The notes: generated by a model not told the origin, from the letters alone. A stretch of 55,393 nucleotides of DNA from an uncultured Pelagibacteraceae bacterium (GCA_902526405.1 CABZKL010000004.1:1-55393); one strand, 5' to 3'; counted from the first letter of the stretch, positions 1-8,729 are shown. A program made the numbers and translations.

Positions 1-48
1 GGCTATATGGAAACAAATTTTAATGAATTGATTTATGGGAAAAATTAA
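1..48 (+). CDS. possible 3' end of an upstream gene
   Basis: Frame 1 is open from the window edge to a TAA at 46-48 and reads GYMETNFNELIYGKN. It would overlap the start of the next gene by 14 nt, which is within the range of overlaps seen in this compact genome. The other two plus frames close at 23 and 31. Only 15 codons are visible, so nothing can be said about function and it may be chance. Confidence 0.25.
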   Translation, partial: GYMETNFNELIYGKN

Positions 49-1162
49 AACAACTCATGTAGGAAGTTTGCCTAGATCATATGAATTATCAGACCTTTTA
101 TTTAAGAAAGACCAAAATCAAAAAATTGACTTAAATAAATTTGATCAAATAGTTAGTAGAGATGTAAATGAGGTAGTTAAAAAACAAATTAATGTTGGTA
201 TAGATATTGTAAGTGACGGTGAAATGTCAAAGATCAGCTATGCAACTTATGTTAAAGATAGATTGGACGGTTTTTCTGGTGAAAGTGAGAGAAAAGCACC
301 TAAAGATTTAGATGACTTTCCATCTTACAAGGAAAGAATTGCAAGAACAGGTGGTACACCTAAATATACAAGACCATGTTGTACTGGTGAGCTCAAAATA
401 AAAGATAAATCATCTTTAACTAAAGATATTAGTAATTTTAAAGAAGCATTAAATAAAAATAATCATAAAACTGGTTTTATGAATGCTGCATCTCCTGGTG
501 TTATATCTGCTTTTTTACCAAATAAATTTTATAAAAACGATGATGACTATTTAGAAAATTTATCAAATTTAATGAAAGAGGAATACGAAGAAATTACGTC
601 AAATGGAATAAAATTACAGTTGGATTGTCCTGATTTAGCTCTAGCAAGACACATGACTTTCAAAGATTTAGATGAAAAAGAATTTTTGATTAGAGCAGAA
701 AAACAAATAGAGTGTCTTAACAATGCTATAAAAAATATTGATAGTTCTAACATAAGGCTTCATATCTGTTGGGGAAATTATGAAGGTCCTCATTTACATG
801 ATATTCCTTTAGAAAAGATAATGCCAATTGCATTAAAAGCTAATGTTCAAACATACTTAATTGAGTCATCTAATCCAAGACATTCTCATGAGTGGCAAAT
901 TTTTGAAAATTTAAAAGTTCCAAATGATAAAATAATTGCCCCAGGTGTAATAGACTCAACGACTAATTTTGTAGAACATCCCGAGGTTGTAAAGAATAGA
1001 ATTTTAACTTTTTCTAAAGTCATTAATGCAGAACAATTATTAGCAGGAACAGACTGCGGATTTAGTACTTTTGCTGGCTTTGGAAATGTTGATGAAAATA
1101 TAGTTTACAAAAAACTTGAGTCTTTGGTAAAGGGTTCAGAACTTGCGTCAAAAGTGATTTAA
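35..1162 (+). CDS. MetE C-terminal-like (cobalamin-independent methionine synthase family) methyltransferase
   Basis: A 375-residue single-domain protein related to the catalytic C-terminal half of MetE and to other zinc-dependent thiol methyltransferases. Visible family marks are the N-terminal THVGSLPR (7-14), the H243-x-C245 pair, E277 in the IESS strand and C341 in GTDCGF. These match in order and spacing the four zinc ligands of MetE (His, Cys, Glu, Cys). It lacks the N-terminal half of full-length MetE, so it is a stand-alone core enzyme. The methyl donor and acceptor cannot be read from the sequence. Homocysteine methylation is plausible, but this subfamily also includes other thiol and corrinoid-linked methyltransferases. 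The ATG at 35 is the only good start; a cytosolic enzyme is expected. The next gene is 81 nt downstream and probably has its own promoter. Confidence 0.85.
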   Translation: MGKIKTTHVGSLPRSYELSDLLFKKDQNQKIDLNKFDQIVSRDVNEVVKKQINVGIDIVSDGEMSKISYATYVKDRLDGFSGESERKAPKDLDDFPSYKERIARTGGTPKYTRPCCTGELKIKDKSSLTKDISNFKEALNKNNHKTGFMNAASPGVISAFLPNKFYKNDDDYLENLSNLMKEEYEEITSNGIKLQLDCPDLALARHMTFKDLDEKEFLIRAEKQIECLNNAIKNIDSSNIRLHICWGNYEGPHLHDIPLEKIMPIALKANVQTYLIESSNPRHSHEWQIFENLKVPNDKIIAPGVIDSTTNFVEHPEVVKNRILTFSKVINAEQLLAGTDCGFSTFAGFGNVDENIVYKKLESLVKGSELASKVI

Positions 1163-1243
1163 TTATGACTTTTATTACCTATAAGGAGTGGGTATAGTTT
1201 TTACTTAAATTATAATTTAACAAATAATATAGAGAGAGAATAT

Positions 1244-2464
1244 ATGAGAAAAATACTAGTTACTTTATTGTTTCTAATTTTTGGAACATCTGCATTTGCA
1301 GATTGTAACATTAAAAGTGGATCAATAAATATTTTGGCTAATGATTTTCCTGCATTGAGAACTTTCGTTGAAACTTCTAAACAATGTAAAGGAAATGCTG
1401 ATTTTAAAGTGACTCACTCATCTGAGCATAATAAAATCGCAGTGCCAGCATTAACTGCAAACCCTTCTGAATTTTCAGCAAGAATTGCTGCAAACAGTTC
1501 GATTGTTCCTTTAATGAACCAAGATTTAATTAGACCATTAGATGATCTTGTTAAAAAATATGGAAAAGGAATTCAAGACTCTCAATTGATTACAATTGAT
1601 GGAAAAGTAATGGCTGTAGCATTTATGGCTAATACTCAGCACTTGTACTATAGAGAAGATATTTTAAAAGATATGGGCATAGCTGTGCCAAAAACATATG
1701 AGGAAGTTGTTGCCGCTTCTGAAAAAATTAGAGCTTCAGGAAAAATGCAACATCCATATGCAGCTGCTTATAAAGCTGGATGGAACTTAGCTGAAGAATT
1801 TGTAAACATGTTTATCGGTCATGGTGGTGAATTCTTTAAATCTGGAAGTGCAGAACCAAACATTAATAACGCTAAAGGTGTTGCAACTTTAAATATGTTA
1901 AAAAAATTATCTGAATTGAGTAATCCTGATTACTTAACTCATGATAGTGAAGAAATTAAAGTAGAATGGGAATCTGGAAATGTTGCATTGATGACGTTAT
2001 GGGCATCTAGATCAGGAACTCTTTTAGATGATGAGGGTGATCCAAATATTACTAAAGCAACAAAACTAGCTGGACCTGCCACTGTTGGTGGAGGAAATAT
2101 TCCAGCAGCTACACTATGGTGGGATGGTTTTACTCTTGCAAAAAACAGATCAGATGCAGATGCAGATGCTACATTTAGAGCTTTAGCACATGCAGCATCA
2201 AATAAGAAAATGGTTGCTGATGCTGCTGATCAAGCTGTTTGGTTAGTAGAGGGATTTGTTCCAGGACCAAAATCTATTGGTGTAATCGAGGCTGTAAAAA
2301 TGAAAGCAAAACCATATCCAATGTTGCCACAAATGGGATTAATGCATGGTGCTTTAGGAAGTGAGATTGTTGAGTTTTTACAAGGTAAAGAGTCAGCTGA
2401 ACAAGCATTGAAAGACGTTGAGGCTGCTTATATCAGTAAAGCTAAAGAACAAGGCTTTCTATAA
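1244..2464 (+). CDS. CUT1-type carbohydrate ABC transporter substrate-binding protein
   Basis: A periplasmic binding protein of the family 1 (MalE/UgpB-like) solute-binding fold, 406 residues. A clear Sec signal peptide covers residues 1-19 (Lys/Arg start, hydrophobic core, AFA cleavage site). The mature chain has the usual hinge features, including LYYRED near 137-142, a W-rich ligand face and the TLWWDGFTLAKN strand. An AG-rich ribosome site (agagagagaa) precedes the ATG. It heads an operon with two MalF/MalG-like permeases, so a sugar or polyol ligand is the best guess. A perfect GC-rich hairpin directly after the stop probably raises its transcript level over the permeases. A TATAAT hexamer at 1211-1216 suggests a promoter in the 81-nt gap, without a convincing -35. 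Confidence 0.9.
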   Translation: MRKILVTLLFLIFGTSAFADCNIKSGSINILANDFPALRTFVETSKQCKGNADFKVTHSSEHNKIAVPALTANPSEFSARIAANSSIVPLMNQDLIRPLDDLVKKYGKGIQDSQLITIDGKVMAVAFMANTQHLYYREDILKDMGIAVPKTYEEVVAASEKIRASGKMQHPYAAAYKAGWNLAEEFVNMFIGHGGEFFKSGSAEPNINNAKGVATLNMLKKLSELSNPDYLTHDSEEIKVEWESGNVALMTLWASRSGTLLDDEGDPNITKATKLAGPATVGGGNIPAATLWWDGFTLAKNRSDADADATFRALAHAASNKKMVADAADQAVWLVEGFVPGPKSIGVIEAVKMKAKPYPMLPQMGLMHGALGSEIVEFLQGKESAEQALKDVEAAYISKAKEQGFL

Positions 2465-2477
2465 AATCTAAAAATCT

Positions 2478-2500
2478 AAGTGGGGAATTTTTCCCCACTT
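2478..2500 (+). promoter_or_regulatory. intercistronic hairpin between SBP and permease genes
   Basis: Perfect inverted repeat: AAGTGGGGAA (2478-2487), loop TTT, TTCCCCACTT (2491-2500). It starts 13 nt after the SBP stop and ends 13 nt before the permease ATG. It is strikingly GC-rich for this genome. No U-tract follows (AATTAATATTTAG), so it fits a 3' mRNA stabiliser or partial terminator, as known for malE-malF, better than a full terminator. Confidence 0.8.
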
Positions 2501-2513
2501 AATTAATATTTAG

Positions 2514-3542
2514 ATGCCCAATAAAACATTTTTTTGGTTTTTTTTACCGACAGGTTTAGCAATGATCCTGTTTATAGGGCTACCAATAATATCAACTGGC
2601 ATACAATCATTTTATGCGCAGCATGATCAAATAGTAAAAGAAGTTAAAAAATGTGATCCATTTGGGTGTACCGTTTCAATTGTTGTTGATAATGAGGAAA
2701 CCTCTAAAATTAGAGAAGCAAAGCCTCTTGGAAAATTTAATGGTTTTGGAACTTATACTGACCGAAATCATTTGGCAGTTGATGAAATAAAAAAATTTTG
2801 GAATGAAACTGATAGTTTTGGTGCTTTTATAGATCAGGTTACCAATCTTCCTTTTTATAAAGCTTTAATATTCACTTTAACATACTGTTTATTTGTAACC
2901 CCGAATGTGCTTTTGTTAGGTTTTATAATAGCACTAAGCTTAAATGCGGTTGCCAGAAAAATTAGGGGACCATTAATTTTTGGAACAATTTTACCCATGA
3001 TAGTAACTCCTTTAGTTGGTTCTTTGGTTTTATTTTGGATGATTGATTCTCAAGGAATAATTGGTGCAAATATTCAAAACTTGATGAATGATCCTTATTT
3101 ATCCCTTAAGTCCTCAAAAACATTAACTTGGATTACAATAATTATTTATGGTATTTGGCATCACTCCCCTTTTGCATTTGTAGTATTTTATGCCGCTCTT
3201 CAAACAGTCCCTCAAGAACCGGTGGAGGCCGCTATTATTGATGGTGCATCAAGATTTCAAAGAATTAAGCATATTGTACTTCCACATATTTACCCTGTGG
3301 TTACTTTCGTAGCATTGATCTCTTTAATGGATAATTTCCGAGTTTTTGAACCAATAATTGGATTTAGTGCAGAAGGAAGCGCACAATCTTTATCATGGTT
3401 AATTTACGATAATCTGGTTAATGAAGAAGTAATATTATTCGGCTCTGCTGCAGCAACTTCTATTATGACTATAGTTGGAATAGCAATTTTATTAGCTCCT
3501 GTTTTGATAAGAACTTGGAAAGAGTTTAGGATAGCAAGGTAA
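2514..3542 (+). CDS. carbohydrate ABC transporter permease, MalF-like
   Basis: Inner-membrane permease of 342 residues. One N-terminal membrane helix (about 7-29) is followed by a periplasmic insertion of about 80 residues with two Cys (CDPFGC), then the conserved six-helix core from about 118. The cytoplasmic EAA loop that docks on the ATPase is clear: EAAIIDGASRFQRIKHIVLP from residue 238. The ATG at 2514 starts just after the intercistronic hairpin, with only a weak ribosome site, as expected for lower expression than the binding protein. It pairs with the next gene to form a heterodimeric channel. No ABC ATPase gene follows, so the energising subunit must come from elsewhere. Confidence 0.88.
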   Translation: MPNKTFFWFFLPTGLAMILFIGLPIISTGIQSFYAQHDQIVKEVKKCDPFGCTVSIVVDNEETSKIREAKPLGKFNGFGTYTDRNHLAVDEIKKFWNETDSFGAFIDQVTNLPFYKALIFTLTYCLFVTPNVLLLGFIIALSLNAVARKIRGPLIFGTILPMIVTPLVGSLVLFWMIDSQGIIGANIQNLMNDPYLSLKSSKTLTWITIIIYGIWHHSPFAFVVFYAALQTVPQEPVEAAIIDGASRFQRIKHIVLPHIYPVVTFVALISLMDNFRVFEPIIGFSAEGSAQSLSWLIYDNLVNEEVILFGSAAATSIMTIVGIAILLAPVLIRTWKEFRIAR

Positions 3543-3544
3543 TT

Positions 3545-4426
3545 ATGGATTATGGATTAGATAAAAAAACGACAAGTTTAAAAACTTTTAATACAATTTT
3601 TATAATTGTATGGCTTTTGATTGCTTGCTTTCCATTTATTTGGACATTTTGGGGATCATTTAAAGTAAGAGCTGATTTCTTTTCTAGATCAGATTGGTGG
3701 TATGCTATTTCAGCTTTTAATACTTTAATTGAAACTGGAGGAAAATTTACTACAAACGCCTATAGTCAAGCATGGACTGAAGGAGAGTTTTGGAAGGCAT
3801 CAAAAAATACTGTTATTGTTACAATTTTTGTTGTTAGTATTTCTTTATTCCTTGGAACACTCGGCGCATATGCTCTATCAAGATCTACAAGAAATTATGC
3901 GTTTTGGTTACTAATTCTAGCTTTAATTTTTAGAGCAATGCCACACATAACTTTAGTATCTGGATATCTGTTTCCATTTTTTGAACTTCAAATTTGGGGA
4001 ATATTACCTACAACAATTGTTGTGTTGGTTGCTATTAATCAACCATTTACACTATGGCTTCTATATTCCTTTTTTAAAACAGTACCTAGAGAACTTGATG
4101 AGAGTGCTTTAATAGATGGATGTTCATATTTTCAAACTTTCAGACACATTATAATGCCAGTAATGTGGCCAGGGGTGATAACTGCGGGCTTGTTTAGTTT
4201 AATGCTAGCTTATAATGATTTTACAGTAACTGCATTACTATTGAATCAGGAAAATCACACAATGGTACCAAAGATACAAAGTTATTTAGGAACTAACCAA
4301 CATGAGGGTAATTTAATGTGGGCCGTATCATCTGTTGTATCAGCCACAGCTCCTCTTTTTATTTTAGTAATGTTTTTTCAACGGCAAATTATTAGTGGTC
4401 TAACAGCTGGAGCTATTAAAGGTTGA
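3545..4426 (+). CDS. carbohydrate ABC transporter permease, MalG-like
   Basis: 293-residue partner permease with six predicted membrane helices. A periplasmic segment after helix 1 (about 40-85) matches MalG-type CUT1 permeases. The EAA-like loop ESALIDGCSYFQTFRHIIMP begins at residue 186; the Gly of the loop is G192. It starts 2 nt after the stop of the MalF-like gene and its own stop overlaps the start of the HAD-like gene by 4 nt, so all four genes are probably one transcript. Together with the preceding permease it should translocate the sugar delivered by the 1244-2464 binding protein. Confidence 0.88.
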   Translation: MDYGLDKKTTSLKTFNTIFIIVWLLIACFPFIWTFWGSFKVRADFFSRSDWWYAISAFNTLIETGGKFTTNAYSQAWTEGEFWKASKNTVIVTIFVVSISLFLGTLGAYALSRSTRNYAFWLLILALIFRAMPHITLVSGYLFPFFELQIWGILPTTIVVLVAINQPFTLWLLYSFFKTVPRELDESALIDGCSYFQTFRHIIMPVMWPGVITAGLFSLMLAYNDFTVTALLLNQENHTMVPKIQSYLGTNQHEGNLMWAVSSVVSATAPLFILVMFFQRQIISGLTAGAIKG

Positions 4427-5085
4427 TAAAATATAAGGCGCTATTATTTGGATCAATTGGGACCATCGTTGAAACATCTGAAATTCAAAGAAAATCATTT
4501 AATAGTGCATTTAGAATTGCTGGTCTTAAATGGAATTGGACAAAAGAAATTTACAAAAATTTACTCAATAAATCTGGGGGTGAAGAAAGAATATTGAGAT
4601 ATGCAAAACAAACTAAAAAAAATGTTAATTCCAAAAATATAATCAAATTAAAAACAAAAATATTTAATAGCTACTTAAAAAAAAATAAACTTAAGTTAAG
4701 AACTGGCGTTAAGGAAATAATAAAATATTGTAAACAACAAGAAATCAAACTAGCTTTTGTCTCTTCAACCTCAAAAAATAATATAAATTCAATTTTTTTT
4801 TGTTTAAGGGATAGTTTAAATAAAAAAGATTTTGATTTTATTGGTAATTCTAAATTAGTTAAAAAACTTAAACCATCTGCTGAAATATATAAATTGGCTT
4901 TAAAAGAACTTAAGCTAAAACCCAAAGAGTGTATTGCAATAGAGGATACACAGGTTAGTCTCAATTCTGCTGTAAAAGCTAAGTTGAAATGTTTTATTTT
5001 TCCTGGAAATTTTCACAGATCAAAAAAATTTAATGGTGCCTTTAAGGAAATAAGTAAAATAAATAAGAATATATTTAAATCTTAA
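4423..5085 (+). CDS. HAD-like protein lacking the motif I aspartates
   Basis: 220-residue protein of the CbbY/Gph-type HAD family. Motif II is visible as VSST (113-116), motif III as K150-P151 and motif IV as IEDT with E174-D175. Motif I, normally DxDGT, reads F9-G-S-I-G-T14, so both the nucleophile and the general acid aspartate are gone while the flanking residues (GTIVETSEIQ) stay family-like. It should not act as a normal phosphatase or mutase. The start is TTG at 4423, overlapping the permease stop by 4 nt (TTGA), so translation is coupled to the transporter. I recall similar GSIG-type HAD proteins next to sugar transporters in other Alphaproteobacteria, but this is memory and not tested. 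A binding or regulatory role is possible. Confidence 0.8.
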   Translation: MIKYKALLFGSIGTIVETSEIQRKSFNSAFRIAGLKWNWTKEIYKNLLNKSGGEERILRYAKQTKKNVNSKNIIKLKTKIFNSYLKKNKLKLRTGVKEIIKYCKQQEIKLAFVSSTSKNNINSIFFCLRDSLNKKDFDFIGNSKLVKKLKPSAEIYKLALKELKLKPKECIAIEDTQVSLNSAVKAKLKCFIFPGNFHRSKKFNGAFKEISKINKNIFKS

Positions 5086-5543
5086 GTTTCAGGAACAAAC
5101 AATAGGCATAAACCATTATTGCAAAATCTTTTTCCAGTAGCGGTTGGACCATCAAGAAAAACATGTCCATGATGAGCACCACAATTTGCACAATGGTATT
5201 CTATTCTTCTCATACCAAATGAATAATCTATTTTAGTTTTAAAAGCACCTGGGAGTGCCTCACTAAAAGATGGCCAACCAGTGCCACTATCAAACTTTGC
5301 CTCAGATGAAAATAATTTAGCTCCACAATTAGCACAAAGGTAAAATCCTTTTCTTTTCTCATTAAGTAATTTACTTGTAAAAGCTCTTTCTGTTCCCTCA
5401 TTAAACATGATTTCTTTTTGCTTTTTAGTTAAATTTTTATTGATAATTTTTTTAATTTCCGAAAAAGCAAATTTGTAAGGGGCTATAAGTAATGAAAAAA
5501 ATGACAGACTTACAATTTTTATAAAGTTCCTTTTATTATTCAT
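5082..5543 (-). CDS. msrB: exported peptide-methionine (R)-S-oxide reductase MsrB
   Basis: Reduces the R-epimer of methionine sulfoxide in proteins. Zinc ligands are C70/C73 and C118/C121 (two CANCG motifs); the catalytic cysteine is C141 in KRFCNNG, in the place of the family's RYC. The GTGWPSF and HHGHVF signatures are intact. An extra Cys (C146) lies near the catalytic one. An N-terminal extension with NKRNFIK and a hydrophobic run ending near residue 28 resembles a twin-arginine (KR variant) or Sec signal, so the enzyme probably works in the periplasm. Its TAA overlaps the stop of the convergent HAD-like gene in a shared TTAA. It is divergent from the rhodanese gene across 128 nt. Confidence 0.9.
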   Translation of the reverse strand: MNNKRNFIKIVSLSFFSLLIAPYKFAFSEIKKIINKNLTKKQKEIMFNEGTERAFTSKLLNEKRKGFYLCANCGAKLFSSEAKFDSGTGWPSFSEALPGAFKTKIDYSFGMRRIEYHCANCGAHHGHVFLDGPTATGKRFCNNGLCLLFVPET

Positions 5544-5615
5544 TCTATACTAATACGAAAAAAATTTATTATTTCAATAATTACCTGTGTCACAACAAAA
5601 ATAATAATTAAATAA

Positions 5616-5643
5616 TTCACTTTTATAGAATCTTAGTTACAAT
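5616..5643 (+). promoter_or_regulatory. possible promoter of the rhodanese gene
   Basis: TTCACT (5616-5621), a 16-nt spacer and TACAAT (5638-5643) lie 28 nt upstream of the rhodanese ATG at 5672, which itself has a good AAAGGAG site. The match is modest and the region is AT-rich. Confidence 0.3.
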
Positions 5644-5671
5644 CTAAAAAATATTAAATTAAAGGAGAATA

Positions 5672-6037
5672 ATGAAAAAATTTGAAGAACTAATGAGCGT
5701 TAGTAACGAGATTGAAAATATAACTGCAGAAGATGCAAAGAAAAAAATTAGTGACCCAAATGTTCAATTTATTGATGTTAGGGACAAAGAAAGCTTTTCA
5801 AAGGGTACTATAGGCAATGCTATACACATGGACAGAGGTCTACTTGAATTTTACTTGGCTGAAGGAAGCCCTCTTGAAAACAAAATTTTTAAAGACAATC
5901 CAGATAAAGAGTATGTAGTTTTTTGTGGTGTAGGTGGACAAGGTACGTTAGCTACCAAAACTATGAAGGATATGGGAATTAAAAATGTAAAAAATATCTC
6001 TGGTGGTATGGCTGAGTGGAATAAAATTAAAGATTAA
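5672..6037 (+). CDS. single-domain rhodanese-like protein
   Basis: 121 residues forming one rhodanese domain. The substrate-anchoring strand is FIDVRD (33-38) and the active-site loop is C85-GVGGQG, followed by GGMAEWNKI at the C-terminus, as in single-domain sulfurtransferases. The cysteine is present, so persulfide transfer is possible. The loop lacks the usual Arg of CxxGxR, so thiosulfate may not be the donor. A strong ribosome site (AAAGGAG) precedes the ATG. No partner gene is co-transcribed; the 3' end overlaps the convergent LysE-family gene by 11 nt. Confidence 0.82.
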   Translation: MKKFEELMSVSNEIENITAEDAKKKISDPNVQFIDVRDKESFSKGTIGNAIHMDRGLLEFYLAEGSPLENKIFKDNPDKEYVVFCGVGGQGTLATKTMKDMGIKNVKNISGGMAEWNKIKD

Positions 6038-6647
6038 TTGAATAAATTATTTCTCTAATCACATATAAAGTAATTATAGACATTATAAAAATTATTATCC
6101 AATTAATTATATTCCAAATTTTTTTATTATTTAGATATTTTGAAAAATAATTTGATGCATATCCAATAAAAAAGAAAAAAAGTGTAGACGCTATAGAAGC
6201 TCCAACACCAAATATTATTTTATCATTTAACAAAAAACTTTTCGAAAAATTACCTAAAAAAAATATAGTATCTGAATAAACGTGAGGATTTAAATAAGTA
6301 AAACCTAAAGTTTTAAAAATTACAGTAACTAAAGAAATTTTTTCAAAATTTTGATTTAAATCAATTTTTTTAATACTCAATTTTATTTTTGAATAAATAA
6401 AATGAATTAAAAATAAAAATAAAAGAATGTTAAAAATTAATTCAATTGTAGTAGTAAAATATTGATCAAAATAATAAAAAAGAAAAATACCTACAAATAT
6501 AAGAAAACAATCTGAAATTGAGCATATAAAACAAACAGTAAATGTGTATTGTTTCTTTAAGCCCTGCTCAATTACAAATATATTTTGAGCTCCTATAGCT
6601 AATATTAAGCTTAGACTTGTAAAAAAACCAAGTAAAAGAAATTCCAT
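6027..6647 (-). CDS. LysE/ArgO-family amino acid exporter
   Basis: 206-residue inner-membrane protein with six predicted helices. The N-terminal GAQNIFVIEQGLKKQ (19-33) is the family signature of LysE/ArgO (GAQNAFVLRQGL type), and LGFTYLNPHVYSDT in the middle is the second conserved loop. This subgroup usually exports basic amino acids such as arginine or lysine; the substrate here is inferred. The usual LysG/ArgP regulator is not next to it. The coding sequence is unusually A/T-rich, even for this genome. Confidence 0.82.
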   Translation of the reverse strand: MEFLLLGFFTSLSLILAIGAQNIFVIEQGLKKQYTFTVCFICSISDCFLIFVGIFLFYYFDQYFTTTIELIFNILLFLFLIHFIYSKIKLSIKKIDLNQNFEKISLVTVIFKTLGFTYLNPHVYSDTIFFLGNFSKSFLLNDKIIFGVGASIASTLFFFFIGYASNYFSKYLNNKKIWNIINWIIIFIMSIITLYVIREIIYSINL

Positions 6648-6671
6648 TAAAAAATAATTATTAAATAATAA

Positions 6672-7082
6672 TTATTCCGAATTTGCTGTAAGAGTTTTGA
6701 TTTCTAAAATATTTTCGTTTGGATCTTTAACAAAGAAAGTTTCTTGTTCATATTTTGTACCTTTAAATCTTAAATAAGGCTCATCATAATATTTAGTTCC
6801 ACTATCTTTTAATCTTTGTTTTAAACTATCAAAATCTTTTCTAGATAAATGCACTCCAAAATGTGGGACTGATACATTACCCATGTCAACATCGTGTCTT
6901 TCACTATCTAATTTATGCTCACTTTTATGTAGGGTTAATTCATTTCCCCAAAAATCAACATCGGCCCATTCCTGAGCTGAATTATCTAATCTACATCCTA
7001 AAGTTTCACTATAAAATTTTTTAGCTATTTCTAAATCTCCACATGGAATTGCCAGGTGAAAACAGTTAGTGTTTTTGTACAT
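6672..7082 (-). CDS. VOC-superfamily (glyoxalase/dioxygenase-like) protein
   Basis: 136-residue vicinal-oxygen-chelate fold protein with two beta-alpha-beta-beta-beta modules. The first begins NCFHLAIPCGD with a candidate metal His at residue 9, and a second metal-type His lies in VPHFGVHL (73-80). A Glu near the end (ENILEIK) is in the usual third-ligand place. The pattern fits a small metal-dependent VOC enzyme, but glyoxalase, dioxygenase and resistance proteins cannot be separated from sequence alone. It lies 24 nt upstream of the LysE-type gene on the same strand and may share its transcript. Confidence 0.75.
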   Translation of the reverse strand: MYKNTNCFHLAIPCGDLEIAKKFYSETLGCRLDNSAQEWADVDFWGNELTLHKSEHKLDSERHDVDMGNVSVPHFGVHLSRKDFDSLKQRLKDSGTKYYDEPYLRFKGTKYEQETFFVKDPNENILEIKTLTANSE

Positions 7083-7149
7083 AAATTATCCTTTAATTAC
7101 TCAATATAATCACTATATATCCTGTAAATTAAAAATTCAACCAGCATAA

Positions 7150-7728
7150 ATGAACGATTTTTTACAATCAATAATTGACCGTGATCCTGCAGCAAAATCA
7201 AAATTAAGTTTAGTTTTGACTTACCCTGGAGTGAAAGCTGTCTTCTTTCATAGGTTGGCTAACTTCTTTAGTACCGCAAAATTTCATTTGATAGCCAGAA
7301 TCATTTCACAATTTTCTAGATTTCTGACTGGTATTGAAATTCATCCTAAAGCAAAAATAGGAAAAAATTTATTTATTGACCATGGTATGGGTGTTGTAAT
7401 TGGGGAGACATCCGAGATTGGTGATAATGTAACCATTTATCATATGGTAACTCTAGGAGGAATAGCCCCAAGTATAAATTCAAATGATCAAAGAAATGTT
7501 AAACGTCATCCAACGATTGAAAATGAAGTTGTAATTGGATCTGGTGCACAAGTTTTAGGTCCAGTTACTGTTGGGTGTTGTGCAAAAATTGGAGCAAATG
7601 CTGTAATTACAAAAGATGTTCCTGAGAAAGCTGTAATGGTTGGGATACCTGCAAAGAATGTTGGTATGGCAGACAGTGAATTTAAACCATATGGTATTAC
7701 TCCTGATAGTGATAAAAAATCAGAATAA
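7150..7728 (+). CDS. cysE: serine O-acetyltransferase
   Basis: 192 residues. Transfers acetyl from acetyl-CoA to L-serine, giving O-acetylserine for cysteine synthesis. The left-handed hexapeptide-repeat domain runs from about 66 to 170, with the family signature [10 protein letters not shown] (76-85) carrying the catalytic His/Asp region, followed by HMVTLGG. It lacks the long N-terminal helical domain of enteric CysE and so belongs to the short EpsC/plant-chloroplast-like type. Its stop overlaps the cysK start by 1 nt (TAATG), making a two-gene cysteine operon. No ribosome site is obvious for cysE, so its message may be nearly leaderless. Confidence 0.93.
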   Translation: MNDFLQSIIDRDPAAKSKLSLVLTYPGVKAVFFHRLANFFSTAKFHLIARIISQFSRFLTGIEIHPKAKIGKNLFIDHGMGVVIGETSEIGDNVTIYHMVTLGGIAPSINSNDQRNVKRHPTIENEVVIGSGAQVLGPVTVGCCAKIGANAVITKDVPEKAVMVGIPAKNVGMADSEFKPYGITPDSDKKSE

Positions 7729-8729
7729 TGAATGATTTACAAAATGATTTTATTTCAGGGATTGGAAATACTCCCTTAATAAAATTAAGAGCAGCTTCAG
7801 AAATTACTGGTTGCAACATTTTTGGAAAAGCAGAATTTTTAAATCCAGGTGGATCGGTAAAAGACAGAGCAGCTCTTGCTTTAATTAAAGATGCTCAAGA
7901 AAAAAAATTAATTGCTAAAGGTGGAACAGTTGTTGAGGGTACGGCTGGGAATACTGGAATTGGTTTAGGTCTTTTAGGAAATTCACTAGGATATAAAACA
8001 ATCATAGTAATGAATGACAATCAAACCCAAGAAAAAAAAGATCTTTTAAGAAATCTAGGTGCTGAATTAAAATTAGTTCCAGCTAAACCTTATAAAGATG
8101 ATAACAACTTTGTAAAAGTTGCAGCAAGGTTAGCTGATGAACTTAGACCTTCAAATAATAATGGAGTAATTTGGGCTAACCAATTTGATAATACAGCAAA
8201 TGCCAAAGGTCATTACGAAGGAACAGGTAAAGAAATTTGGGATCAAACCAATGGTAAAGTTGATGGATTTGTATGTTCTTCAGGAACTGGTGGAACAATT
8301 TCAGGAGTTAGTAATGCTCTTAAAGAAAAAAATAAAGATATAAAAATTTTCCTTTCAGATCCAAAAGGTTCTGCTCTTTATAATTATGTAAAAAACGGAG
8401 AATTAAAATCTGAAGGTGGATCAATAACGGAGGGAATTGGATCTAGTAGAATAACTGCAAATTTTAAAGATGCTAAAATTGATGACGCTTATTCAATTGA
8501 TGATCATGAGGCATTGCCAATTCTTTATGATTTAATTCAAAATGAAGGATTGAGCTTAGGGACCAGCTGTGGGATTAATATTGCAGGAGCTATCAGAATG
8601 GGTAAAGAATTAGGCCCAGGAAAAACAATTGTTACAATTCTTTGTGATAGAAGCGATAAATACGCAACTAAAATGTTCAATAAAAAATTCTTAGAAGAAA
8701 AAGGTCTACCAATACCTAGTTGGTTTTAA
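7728..8729 (+). CDS. cysK: cysteine synthase (O-acetylserine sulfhydrylase)
   Basis: 333-residue PLP-dependent enzyme that forms cysteine from O-acetylserine and sulfide. The Schiff-base lysine is K45 in NPGGSVKDRAAL; the substrate loop GTAGNTGIG and the phosphate-binding SSGTGGTISG loop are both present. It is translationally coupled to cysE, the normal metabolic partner. With a rhodanese and a persulfide dioxygenase elsewhere in the window, and no sulfate-reduction genes seen here, reduced sulfur may be the input, but this is inference. The stop overlaps the convergent membrane-protein gene by 4 nt. Confidence 0.94.
   Translation: MNDLQNDFISGIGNTPLIKLRAASEITGCNIFGKAEFLNPGGSVKDRAALALIKDAQEKKLIAKGGTVVEGTAGNTGIGLGLLGNSLGYKTIIVMNDNQTQEKKDLLRNLGAELKLVPAKPYKDDNNFVKVAARLADELRPSNNNGVIWANQFDNTANAKGHYEGTGKEIWDQTNGKVDGFVCSSGTGGTISGVSNALKEKNKDIKIFLSDPKGSALYNYVKNGELKSEGGSITEGIGSSRITANFKDAKIDDAYSIDDHEALPILYDLIQNEGLSLGTSCGINIAGAIRMGKELGPGKTIVTILCDRSDKYATKMFNKKFLEEKGLPIPSWF

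Noticed and set aside
1..34. SAM-type riboswitch ahead of the MetE-like gene
   Set aside because: Only 34 nt are visible and no pairing pattern of any SAM riboswitch is present.
547..753. Minus-strand ORF of 68 codons inside the MetE-like gene
   Set aside because: Fully inside a well-supported gene on the other strand, no ribosome site and low-complexity leucine/phenylalanine/serine content typical of antisense shadows.
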